Assembly (NCBI GenBank): GCA_003220535.1
Contig: QHSU01000055.1
Location: forward strand, 248,001 to 312,000
Source of the DNA: Candidatus Rokuibacteriota bacterium
Lineage (GTDB): Bacteria; Methylomirabilota; Methylomirabilia; Rokubacteriales; CSP1-6
Length of the DNA: 64,000 nucleotides
Direction: 5' to 3'
A model generated the notes under the pieces. That model ran no database searches, was not told the origin of the DNA, and saw nothing but the letters and a program-made list of their open reading frames with translations. Made by a program: the position numbers and the translations under genes. Below, piece by piece: positions 55,674 to 62,815 of this stretch. Every line of letters starts with the position of its first letter. Position 1 is the first letter of the stretch.

Positions 55674-56660
55674 ATGGCCACCGCTCCGCGTCCGCTGGTC
55701 GTGCTCGCCGGCGCCATCCATCCGGACGGCCGGGCACTCCTCGAGAAGGAAGCGCGGGTCGTCGTCTGTGAGGACGAGACCGAAGCCGGCCTGGTCAAGG
55801 CGGCTGCCGAGGCTCAGGGGATCCTGTTTCGAATAAGGCCTCCGTGCACGGAAAGTCTGATGGGGGCCTGTCAGAAGCTTAAGGTCGTCGGAAGGCATGG
55901 AGTCGGACTCGACACGGTCGATATACCAGCCGCGACCCGGCTCGGCGTCGCCGTCGTGCACGCTCCCGGATCGAACTCCCAGGCCGTCGCCGAGCACGCG
56001 CTGATGCTGATGCTCGTCGCCGTGAAGCGCACGCTGGTCATCGATAAGCAGATGCGCGGGGGCGACTGGAGCGCCGGCCGCGGCGGGAACACGGAGCTTG
56101 CCGGCAAGACCCTCGGGATCGTCGGCGTCGGGAACATCGGCCGGCGCGTCGCGAAGTTCGCCGGCGCGATTGGGATGCGCGTCCTCGCCTATGACAAGTA
56201 CGTGCCGGACGACGAGGTGCGGCGGCGCGGCGCGGAGCCGGTGAAGAGTCTCGAGGCCCTGCTGCCGCAGGTGGACGTCCTCACCTGCCACACGCCCCTG
56301 ACGCGCGAGACGGAGCACATGATCAACGAGAAGACGCTCGGGCTCATGAAGCCGGGCGCGATCTTCGTCAACACCTCGCGCGGCCCGGTCCAGGACGAGC
56401 GCGCGCTCTTCGAGGCGCTGAGCCGCGGCAAGCTCGCCGCCGCCGGCCTCGACGTCTGGGAGGAGGAGCCGACCTCCCGGGACAACCCCATCCTCAACCT
56501 CGAGAGCGTCGTGTGCTCCCCGCACATGGCCGGCGTGACGCGCGAGGCGAACCGGCAGATGGCGATGCAGGTCTCGGGCGAGATGCTGCGCGTGCTGCGC
56601 GGCGAGCGGCCGGAGGTGCTGGTGAATCCGGATGTGTGGCCGCGCCTCGGCCAGAGGTAG
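55674..56660 (+). CDS. D-isomer-specific 2-hydroxyacid dehydrogenase
   Basis: Dehydrogenase of 328 residues of the phosphoglycerate dehydrogenase type. GRHGVGLDTVDI, cofactor loop GIVGVGNIGRRVAKF, HTPLTRETEHMIN, catalytic Arg in NTSRGPVQDERAL, Glu in DVWEEEP and His in SPHMAGVTREA. It lacks the C-terminal ACT extension of SerA. AAAGGAG precedes ATG 55674. The 160 bases upstream contain no gene; a hairpin GGGGCT/AGCCCC lies at 55591-55604. The next gene begins 9 bases after its stop. Confidence 0.9.
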   Translation: MATAPRPLVVLAGAIHPDGRALLEKEARVVVCEDETEAGLVKAAAEAQGILFRIRPPCTESLMGACQKLKVVGRHGVGLDTVDIPAATRLGVAVVHAPGSNSQAVAEHALMLMLVAVKRTLVIDKQMRGGDWSAGRGGNTELAGKTLGIVGVGNIGRRVAKFAGAIGMRVLAYDKYVPDDEVRRRGAEPVKSLEALLPQVDVLTCHTPLTRETEHMINEKTLGLMKPGAIFVNTSRGPVQDERALFEALSRGKLAAAGLDVWEEEPTSRDNPILNLESVVCSPHMAGVTREANRQMAMQVSGEMLRVLRGERPEVLVNPDVWPRLGQR

Positions 56661-56663
56661 AAT
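56658..56663 (+). promoter_or_regulatory. Candidate -10 for the DUF1445 gene
   Basis: TAGAAT, overlapping the stop of the preceding gene, ends 6 bases before ATG 56670; no ribosome site in the gap. Confidence 0.38.
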
Positions 56664-56669
56664 CCTCGT

Positions 56670-57458
56670 ATGCCGATCGACGCGCGCCGTCCGCGGGAGA
56701 TCCGGCAGGACATCCGGAATGGCAAGCTCAGGGGGATCACCGCGGGCCTCGGCCAGAACTACGTCCAGGCCAACCTCGCCGTGCTCCCGAAAGACCACGC
56801 GTACGACTTCCTGCTGTTCTGCCAGCGCAACCCGCGGCCCTGCCCGCTCCTCGAGGTGACGGACGTGGGCTCGCCCGAGCCCGTCGGCGTGGCGCCCGGC
56901 GCCGATCTGAGGACCGACATTCCGCGGTATCGGATCTACAAGGACGGCGTCCTCGCCGACGAGGTGACCGACGCGACGCCCTACTGGCGGGACGACCTGG
57001 TCGCGTTTCTCCTGGGCTGCTCGTTCACGTTCGAGTGGGCGCTGCTCGACGCGGGCATCCGGCTCTGGCACGTCGAGCACGGGAAGAACGTCGCCATGTG
57101 GCGCACATCGATCGCCTGCCGGCCCTCCGGTGTCTTCCACGGGCCGATGGTCGTCTCGATGCGGCCGATCGCCGCCGCCCAGCTCTCGAAGGCGGTGACG
57201 GCGAGCGCCCGATTCCCCGGCGCCCACGGCGCGCCCGTGCACGTCGGCGATCCCGCGGCGATCGGCATCACGGACATCACGCGTCCCGACTGGGGCGACC
57301 CGCAGGAGTTCGGTCGCGGTGACGTGCCCGTCTTCTGGGCGTGCGGGGTCACGCCCCAGGCCGTCGCGCTCGCATCGAAGCCGCCATTCATGATCACGCA
57401 CAGCCCGGGGCACATGTTCATCACGGACCTGCCGAACTCCGCGCTGTCGGCGATCTAG
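56670..57458 (+). CDS. DUF1445 family protein, putative D-glutamate cyclase / hydro-lyase
   Basis: Protein of 262 residues of the YcsI/DUF1445 family: GITAGLGQNYVQANLAVLP, FCQRNPRPCPLLEVTDVGSP, FLLGCSFTFEWALLDAGI and FWACGVTPQAVAL, ending SPGHMFITDL. The mammalian homologue with this domain turns D-glutamate into 5-oxo-D-proline, so the same cyclisation is plausible here next to the 5-oxoprolinase genes. In Bacillus ycsI lies beside the pxp/kip genes, which supports the link. pxpB starts 4 bases after its stop. Confidence 0.87.
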   Translation: MPIDARRPREIRQDIRNGKLRGITAGLGQNYVQANLAVLPKDHAYDFLLFCQRNPRPCPLLEVTDVGSPEPVGVAPGADLRTDIPRYRIYKDGVLADEVTDATPYWRDDLVAFLLGCSFTFEWALLDAGIRLWHVEHGKNVAMWRTSIACRPSGVFHGPMVVSMRPIAAAQLSKAVTASARFPGAHGAPVHVGDPAAIGITDITRPDWGDPQEFGRGDVPVFWACGVTPQAVALASKPPFMITHSPGHMFITDLPNSALSAI

Positions 57459-57462
57459 CGCG

Positions 57463-58173
57463 TTGCGGTTCCTGCCGGCGGGCGATCTCGCCGTCTCCGT
57501 CGAGCTCGGCGAGGAGATCAGCGTGGAGGTCAACACGCGTGTCCGCGCGCTCGAGTTCTTGATCCAGCAGAAGGGGCTGACCGGCGTCGTCGAGACGGTC
57601 CCGACGTATTCGTCGCTCCTCGTCTACTACGACCCGCGCGTGGTCGCGTACGACGCGTTGTGCGCGTCGATCGCGGAGCTCGTGCCCCAGGCGACCACCG
57701 CCGTACTTCCACCGTCGCGGGCGGTCGAGCTGCCGTGCTGCTACGACGACCCCGAGCTCGGCTTCGAACTCGAGGCCGCCGCGCGGCGCCTCCGTCTCTC
57801 GACCGACGAGCTGGTGAGGCTCCACGCGGGCGCCGAGTACCTCGTGTACTTCATCGGCTTCACGCCGGGGCTGCCGTACATGACCGGCATGCCCGAGCGG
57901 ATCAACATCCCGCGCCTCGACACGCCGCGCACGAAGACCCCGCCGGGCAGCGTCGGCATCGGCGGCATCCAGTGCTGCATCTATTCGGTCGAGAGCCCGG
58001 GCGGCTTCTGGATTCTCGGGCGCACGCCCCTGGCCCTCTACGACCCCGCCGCATCGGCGCCGACGCTCTTGCATCCTGGCGACCGGGTGCGATTTCGGCG
58101 GATCGATCGCGCGGAGTTCGACGCCATCGGCCGCGCGGTCGCGGCGCGCACGTACCGACCGGTGATCTCGTGA
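57463..58173 (+). CDS. pxpB: 5-oxoprolinase subunit PxpB (KipI-like)
   Basis: AHS1-domain protein of 236 residues, one of three subunits of the ATP-dependent bacterial 5-oxoprolinase. LPAGDLAVSVELGEEISVEV, YDPRVVAYDAL, the conserved GFTPGLPYMTGMPE and TPPGSVGIGGIQCCIYSVES are diagnostic. The start is TTG 57463, 4 bases after the DUF1445 stop. Its stop overlaps the pxpC GTG. Confidence 0.92.
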   Translation: MRFLPAGDLAVSVELGEEISVEVNTRVRALEFLIQQKGLTGVVETVPTYSSLLVYYDPRVVAYDALCASIAELVPQATTAVLPPSRAVELPCCYDDPELGFELEAAARRLRLSTDELVRLHAGAEYLVYFIGFTPGLPYMTGMPERINIPRLDTPRTKTPPGSVGIGGIQCCIYSVESPGGFWILGRTPLALYDPAASAPTLLHPGDRVRFRRIDRAEFDAIGRAVAARTYRPVIS

Positions 58174-59105
58174 TCAAGATCCTCGACGCCGGCCCCCAGA
58201 CCACGGTCCAGGACCTCGGCCGCGCCGGCCAGATGCGCTACGGCATCCCGCCGTCGGGCCCCCTGGACCGGATGGCCTTCGTGCTCGCCAACCGCCTGGT
58301 CGGGAACCCCGACACGGCCGCCGCGCTCGAGTGCACACTGATCGGCCCTCGCTTCGAGGTCACCGAGGCGTGCACGATCGCAGTGACGGGCGCCGACGCG
58401 CCCCTGACCGTGAACGGCCGGGACCGGCCCCGCTGGGCCTCGATCGCGCTCGAGGCCGGCGACGTCGTCAAGCTCGGAGGGGCGCGCACGGGCGTCCGCG
58501 TCTACCTCGCCGTCTCGGGGGGACTCGACGTGCCGCTCGCGCTGGGCTCGCGATCGACGTACCTGCGCGGCCGGCTCGGCGGGATCGAGGGGCGCGCGCT
58601 CCGGAAGGGCGACGCGCTCGGGTTCTTCCCGGCCGGGGACGTCCGGCCCCGGCGCGTCGAGCCGCGGGCGATTCCCGACTACACGAACGAGGCGCCCCTC
58701 CGCGTCGTGCTCGGGCCGCAGGCCGATCGCTTCACGGACGACGGGATCCGAGCGCTGCTGGAAGGTCCGTACCAGGTCCTGCCCCAGTCGGATCGGATGG
58801 GCACGCGGCTCTCCGGGCCTCGAGTCGAGCACGCGCGGGGCCACGACATCGTCTCCGACGGGATCGCGCTCGGATCGATCCAGGTCCCCGGTGACGGGCA
58901 GCCCATCGTGCTCCTCGTCGACCGGCAATCAACCGGCGGCTACACGAAGGTGGCCACGGTCTGTTCCTGCGACGTCGGCCGCGTCGGTCAGGCGAGACCT
59001 GGCCAGTCGCTTCGCTTCCATGCGGTCGGCGTGGCCGAGGCGCACCGACTGCTGTACGAATCCGACGCGGTGCTGGAAACCGCGGTGAAAGAGGAGATCG
59101 CATGA
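58170..59105 (+). CDS. pxpC: 5-oxoprolinase subunit PxpC (KipA-like)
   Basis: AHS2-domain protein of 311 residues. ILDAGPQTTVQDLGRAGQ, GIPPSGPLDRMAFVLANRLV, YLAVSGGLDVPLALGSRSTY and STGGYTKVATV are characteristic. GTG 58170 overlaps the pxpB stop (GTGA); its stop overlaps the next ATG. PxpB and PxpC act with PxpA, encoded one gene further on. Confidence 0.92.
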   Translation: MIKILDAGPQTTVQDLGRAGQMRYGIPPSGPLDRMAFVLANRLVGNPDTAAALECTLIGPRFEVTEACTIAVTGADAPLTVNGRDRPRWASIALEAGDVVKLGGARTGVRVYLAVSGGLDVPLALGSRSTYLRGRLGGIEGRALRKGDALGFFPAGDVRPRRVEPRAIPDYTNEAPLRVVLGPQADRFTDDGIRALLEGPYQVLPQSDRMGTRLSGPRVEHARGHDIVSDGIALGSIQVPGDGQPIVLLVDRQSTGGYTKVATVCSCDVGRVGQARPGQSLRFHAVGVAEAHRLLYESDAVLETAVKEEIA

Positions 59106-60427
59106 GCGTCGACAAAGAGCTGAACGAGTACACCGCGAAGACCGCCCGCTCGCGCGTCCTGCACGAGGAGGCGCTGGCCGTCATGCCGGGCGGCAACAGC
59201 CGGACCACGACATTCTTCGATCCGTACCCGTTCGCCATCCAGCGAGGCCAGGGGGCCCACATCTGGGACGCCGACGGGATCGACCGCCTGGACTTCAACG
59301 GCAACTACACGAGCCTGATCCTCGGCCACGCGCCGCCGGAGGTCGTGAAGGCCGTGCAGCAGGCGGCGGAGCACGGTCTGTCGTTTCCGGGGCCGACCGA
59401 GCACGAGGTGCGCCTGGCCGAGCTCTTGACGCGCCGGGTGCCGTCCGTCCAGGCGATCCGCTTCACCAACTCGGGCACCGAGGCCACGATGAACGCCGTG
59501 CGACTGGCGCGCGCGTTCACCGGTCGGCCGAAGATCGCGAAGTTCGAGGGCGCCTACCACGGCACCCACGACTGGGTGATGGTGAGCGTCAGCGGCGACG
59601 CCAAGGCGACGGGCAGCCGGAAGCGGCCCAAGGCGGTCGCGTGGTCGGCCGGCCTGCCGCCGGCGGTCCTCAAGCACGTCGTGGTGCTGCCCTGGAACGA
59701 CGCCGACGCGTGCGCGGAGATCCTCGAGGCGGAGGCGACACAGCTCGGCTGCCTCATCGTGGATCCGATGATGTGCAACGCCGGCCTGCTGCCGCCCGCC
59801 GAGGGGTTCCTGGCGCGGCTGCGCGAGATCACCGAGCGTCACGGGATCGTGCTGATCTTCGACGAGGTCATCTCGTTCCGCACCGCCTGGGGCGGCGCCC
59901 AGGAGCGGTTCGGCATCCGGCCCGATCTCACGACCTTCGGCAAGATCATCGGCGGCGGCCTGCCCGTCGGCGCCTTCGGCGGCCGACGCGACATCATGGA
60001 CTTCTACGACCCGCGCAAGGGTGGCGCCCGGATCAGCCACGGCGGCACCTTCAACGCGAACCCGGTGACGATGGCCGCCGGTGTCGCGACGCTGAACGCG
60101 CTGACGCCGGAGGCGTACGTGCGGCTCGACACGCTCGGCGAGCGCCTCCGTGGCGGCGTCACCCGCCTGCTGGCGGGGACGCGGCGCCGCGGCCAGGTGA
60201 CGGGTCTGGCCTCGCTCTTCTGGTTACACTGGACGTCGGAGCCGCTGACCGACTATCGCTCCGCGCGCTCGAAAGAGGCGGAGGCGCCGTTGCGCGTCTT
60301 CCTGGGGCTCGTGAACGAGGGGATCCTCATGACCCAGCGCGGACTCGGCGCTTGCTCCCTCGCGATGACCGACGAGGACGTGGACCGCTTCATCAATGCG
60401 CTCGCGCGGGTGCTCGCGCGGGGATAA
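59102..60427 (+). CDS. Class III aminotransferase (glutamate-1-semialdehyde aminomutase-like)
   Basis: PLP enzyme of 441 residues close to HemL in sequence: MPGGNSRTTTFFDPYPF, FTNSGTEATMNAVRLARAFT, EGAYHGTHDW, and the PLP lysine in TFGKIIGGGLPVGAFGG. The position, coupled between pxpC and pxpA rather than in a haem cluster, argues against a dedicated haem role. Possible activities are an aminomutase or an omega-transaminase on a glutamate-derived substrate. ATG 59102 overlaps the pxpC stop. Confidence 0.88.
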   Translation: MSVDKELNEYTAKTARSRVLHEEALAVMPGGNSRTTTFFDPYPFAIQRGQGAHIWDADGIDRLDFNGNYTSLILGHAPPEVVKAVQQAAEHGLSFPGPTEHEVRLAELLTRRVPSVQAIRFTNSGTEATMNAVRLARAFTGRPKIAKFEGAYHGTHDWVMVSVSGDAKATGSRKRPKAVAWSAGLPPAVLKHVVVLPWNDADACAEILEAEATQLGCLIVDPMMCNAGLLPPAEGFLARLREITERHGIVLIFDEVISFRTAWGGAQERFGIRPDLTTFGKIIGGGLPVGAFGGRRDIMDFYDPRKGGARISHGGTFNANPVTMAAGVATLNALTPEAYVRLDTLGERLRGGVTRLLAGTRRRGQVTGLASLFWLHWTSEPLTDYRSARSKEAEAPLRVFLGLVNEGILMTQRGLGACSLAMTDEDVDRFINALARVLARG

Positions 60428-60438
60428 GGAGCTTCAGC

Positions 60439-61218
60439 ATGGCGAAGTTCATCGACCTCAACTGCGACATGGGCGAGAGCTACGGCCGCTGGACGCTCGG
60501 AGCGGACGAGGAGATCATGCCGCACATCACGTCCGCGAACGTCGCCTGCGGATTCCACGGCGGTGATCCGCACGTGATGCGCAAGTCGGTCGCGCTGGCG
60601 CTGCGCCACGGGGTGGCCGTGGGCTCGCACCCCTCGCTGCCCGATCTGATGGGCTTCGGCCGGCGGGTGATGGACGTCTCGCCCCAGGAGCTGAAGGACT
60701 ATCTCTGCTACCAGACCGGTGCGCTCCGCGAGTTCGTGCGGGCCTCCGGCAGCGAGCTGCAGCACACGAAGCCGCACGGCATCCTCTATTCGATGATCGA
60801 GAAGGACGAGCCGCTCGCCACCGCCGTCGGCGAGGCGGCGCGCGAGTCGGGCCGCGACCTGATCCTGATGGCGCTCGCCTCCGGCCACTACGATCGGCTC
60901 TGCCGCAAGATGGGCGTGCGGGTGGCGTCGGAGGGGTTCGCCGACCGCGCCTACAACGTCGACCTCACGCTCGTCTCGCGCAAGCTCCCCGGCTCGCTCA
61001 TCACCGATCCCGAGCGGGCCGCCGCCCAGGCCGTGAAGATGGCCATGGAGGGCAAGGTGCGCACGATCGACGGCGTGGAGATCGACATCGCGGTCCAGAC
61101 CATCTGCTGCCACGGCGACACGCCCGGAGCCCAGAAGATCGTCCGCGCCGTTCGCGAGGCGCTCGACCGCGCGGGATGTCAGGTCAAGCCGCTCCGCGAC
61201 TGGTTGCCGAAGGCGTGA
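60439..61218 (+). CDS. pxpA: 5-oxoprolinase subunit PxpA (LamB/YcsF family)
   Basis: PxpA, 259 residues. DLNCDMGESYGRW at the start, ANVACGFHGGDPHVM, VGSHPSLPDLMGFGRR, HTKPHGILYSMI and a C-terminal HGDTPGAQKIV are typical. AAGGAG lies before ATG 60439. It completes the PxpABC enzyme that hydrolyses 5-oxoproline to glutamate. gcvT follows after 24 bases. Confidence 0.93.
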   Translation: MAKFIDLNCDMGESYGRWTLGADEEIMPHITSANVACGFHGGDPHVMRKSVALALRHGVAVGSHPSLPDLMGFGRRVMDVSPQELKDYLCYQTGALREFVRASGSELQHTKPHGILYSMIEKDEPLATAVGEAARESGRDLILMALASGHYDRLCRKMGVRVASEGFADRAYNVDLTLVSRKLPGSLITDPERAAAQAVKMAMEGKVRTIDGVEIDIAVQTICCHGDTPGAQKIVRAVREALDRAGCQVKPLRDWLPKA

Positions 61219-61242
61219 GGGCGACGGTCGATTGAGGCGACC

Positions 61243-62349
61243 GTGAACACGCCCCTCAAGCGCACACCCCTCTACCATGCGCACGTCGCGGCCGGCGCGC
61301 GCATGGTGCCGTTCGGCGGATGGGAGATGCCGGTGCAGTACGCCGGCATCATCGAGGAGCACCGGACGGTGCGCACGGCCGTCGGGCTCTTCGACGTGAG
61401 CCACATGGGCGAGTTCGAGGTCGAGGGCGGCGGCGCGTTCGCCGCGCTGCAGTCCCTCACCACCAACGACGTGGCCGCGCTCGAGGACGGGCAGGTCCAG
61501 TACTCTCTTCTGTGCTACCCGAACGGCACGATCGTGGACGACCTCACCGTGTACCGGCTCGCCCGCGACCGGTTCATGCTCACCGTGAACGCGTCCAACA
61601 TCGACAAGGACTACGCCTGGGTCACCGAGCACGGAAGAGGCGCGCGCTGGCGCAACGTCTCCGCCGAGACCGGGCTCATCGCCGTGCAGGGCCCCAAGGC
61701 CGAAGCGCTGGTGGGCCGCCTCGCCGAGGGGGACGTGACGAAGATCGGCTACTATCGCTTCGCGCGTGGCGCGGTGGCGGACGTCTCCGCCCTCATCTCG
61801 CGCACGGGCTACACGGGCGAGGACGGATTCGAGCTCTACACGGCCGCCGGCGACACGACGCGCCTCTGGGCGGCGCTGCTCGAGGCCGGGCGCGCGGACG
61901 GCGTCGCGCCGATCGGCCTCGGCGCCCGCGACACGCTGCGGCTCGAGATGAAGTACGCGCTCTACGGCAACGACATCGACGAGACGACCAACCCGCTCGA
62001 GGCGGGGCTCGGCTGGGTCGTCAAGCCGGCCAAGGGTGAGTTCATCGGCAAGGACGCGCTCGAGAAGATCCGCGCAGCCGGGCTGCGTCGCCGGCTGGTC
62101 GGGATCGAGATGGTCGACAAGGCCGTCGCGCGCCACGGCTACCCGGTCCTGAAGGACGCACGGCCGGTCGGGAGCGTCACCTCGGGCTCGTACGGCCCCT
62201 CGGTCGACAAATACATCGCGATGGCGTACGTGGAGGCGGCGCACGCGGCCGTCGGCACGACGCTGGAAGTCGAGATCCGCGGGCAGGACAAGGCCGCCCG
62301 GGTCGTCCGCACACCGTTCTACCCGTCGAAAGTGAAGAAGACGGCTTGA
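61243..62349 (+). CDS. gcvT: Glycine cleavage system aminomethyltransferase (T protein)
   Basis: GcvT, 368 residues, transferring the methylene group to tetrahydrofolate. MVPFGGWEMPVQYAGIIEEH, DVSHMGEFEV, SRTGYTGEDGFELY and LGARDTLRLEMKYALYG are diagnostic. The start is GTG 61243 behind GAGG. Same strand as the pxp genes and only 24 bases after them, so one transcript is likely. A strong intercistronic hairpin precedes gcvH. Confidence 0.95.
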   Translation: MNTPLKRTPLYHAHVAAGARMVPFGGWEMPVQYAGIIEEHRTVRTAVGLFDVSHMGEFEVEGGGAFAALQSLTTNDVAALEDGQVQYSLLCYPNGTIVDDLTVYRLARDRFMLTVNASNIDKDYAWVTEHGRGARWRNVSAETGLIAVQGPKAEALVGRLAEGDVTKIGYYRFARGAVADVSALISRTGYTGEDGFELYTAAGDTTRLWAALLEAGRADGVAPIGLGARDTLRLEMKYALYGNDIDETTNPLEAGLGWVVKPAKGEFIGKDALEKIRAAGLRRRLVGIEMVDKAVARHGYPVLKDARPVGSVTSGSYGPSVDKYIAMAYVEAAHAAVGTTLEVEIRGQDKAARVVRTPFYPSKVKKTA

Positions 62350-62357
62350 CAGCCCGA

Positions 62358-62396
62358 CCGTCGGGCGCCGCAGGCCCTGCGAAGGCGCTCCGACGG
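62358..62396 (+). repeat. Intercistronic hairpin between gcvT and gcvH
   Basis: CCGTCGGGCGCC (62358-62369) pairs with GGCGCTCCGACGG (62384-62396) with one bulged base, and the inner GCAGG/CCTGC closes the loop. It could attenuate or stabilise RNA between the two genes. Confidence 0.6.
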
Positions 62397-62422
62397 CGAA
62401 TCACGAGGACAAAGGGGTGACG

Positions 62423-62815
62423 ATGTCCAACGTTCCCAAGGACCTCAGGTACACGCGCGAGCACGAGTGGGCCAAGCAGGACGGCGACCGGGTGCGCGTC
62501 GGGATCACCGCGTACGCCCAGGAGCAGCTCGGGGACGTGGTCTTCGTCGAGCTGCCGAAGGTGGGCACGAAGGTGACCGGGAAGAAGTCGTTCGGCGTCG
62601 TCGAGTCGGTGAAGGCGGTCTCCGACCTCTTCGCACCCGTCTCGGGCGAGATCGTCGAGGTCAACGCCGAGCTGCCCCAGAAGCCCGAGACGGTCAACCA
62701 GGACCCCTACGGCAAGGGCTGGATGATCGTCGTCAAGTCCTCGAACAAGGGCGAGTGGGACCAGCTCCTCACCGCTCAGCAATACGAGGAGTTTCTCGCG
62801 CAGGGAGGCCATTGA
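62423..62815 (+). CDS. gcvH: Glycine cleavage system H protein
   Basis: GcvH, 130 residues, lipoyl carrier. YTREHEWAKQDGDRVRVGIT, the lipoylated lysine in FGVVESVKAVSDLFAPVSGE and KGWMIVVKSS are conserved. ATG 62423 after AAAGGGG is preferred; GTG 62417 is possible. Its stop overlaps the gcvPA ATG (TGATG). Confidence 0.95.
   Translation: MSNVPKDLRYTREHEWAKQDGDRVRVGITAYAQEQLGDVVFVELPKVGTKVTGKKSFGVVESVKAVSDLFAPVSGEIVEVNAELPQKPETVNQDPYGKGWMIVVKSSNKGEWDQLLTAQQYEEFLAQGGH

Noticed and set aside
55443..57536. Open frame of about 700 codons antisense to the dehydrogenase and DUF1445 genes
   Set aside because: Same GC-driven artefact; no domain, no start context, and real genes lie on the plus strand.
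61219..61242. Glycine riboswitch upstream of gcvT
   Set aside because: Only 24 bases separate pxpA and gcvT, too short for the aptamer, and no conserved core is visible.
60253..62244. Open frame of about 660 codons antisense to pxpA and gcvT
   Set aside because: Shadow of highly conserved genes with no recognisable motif.
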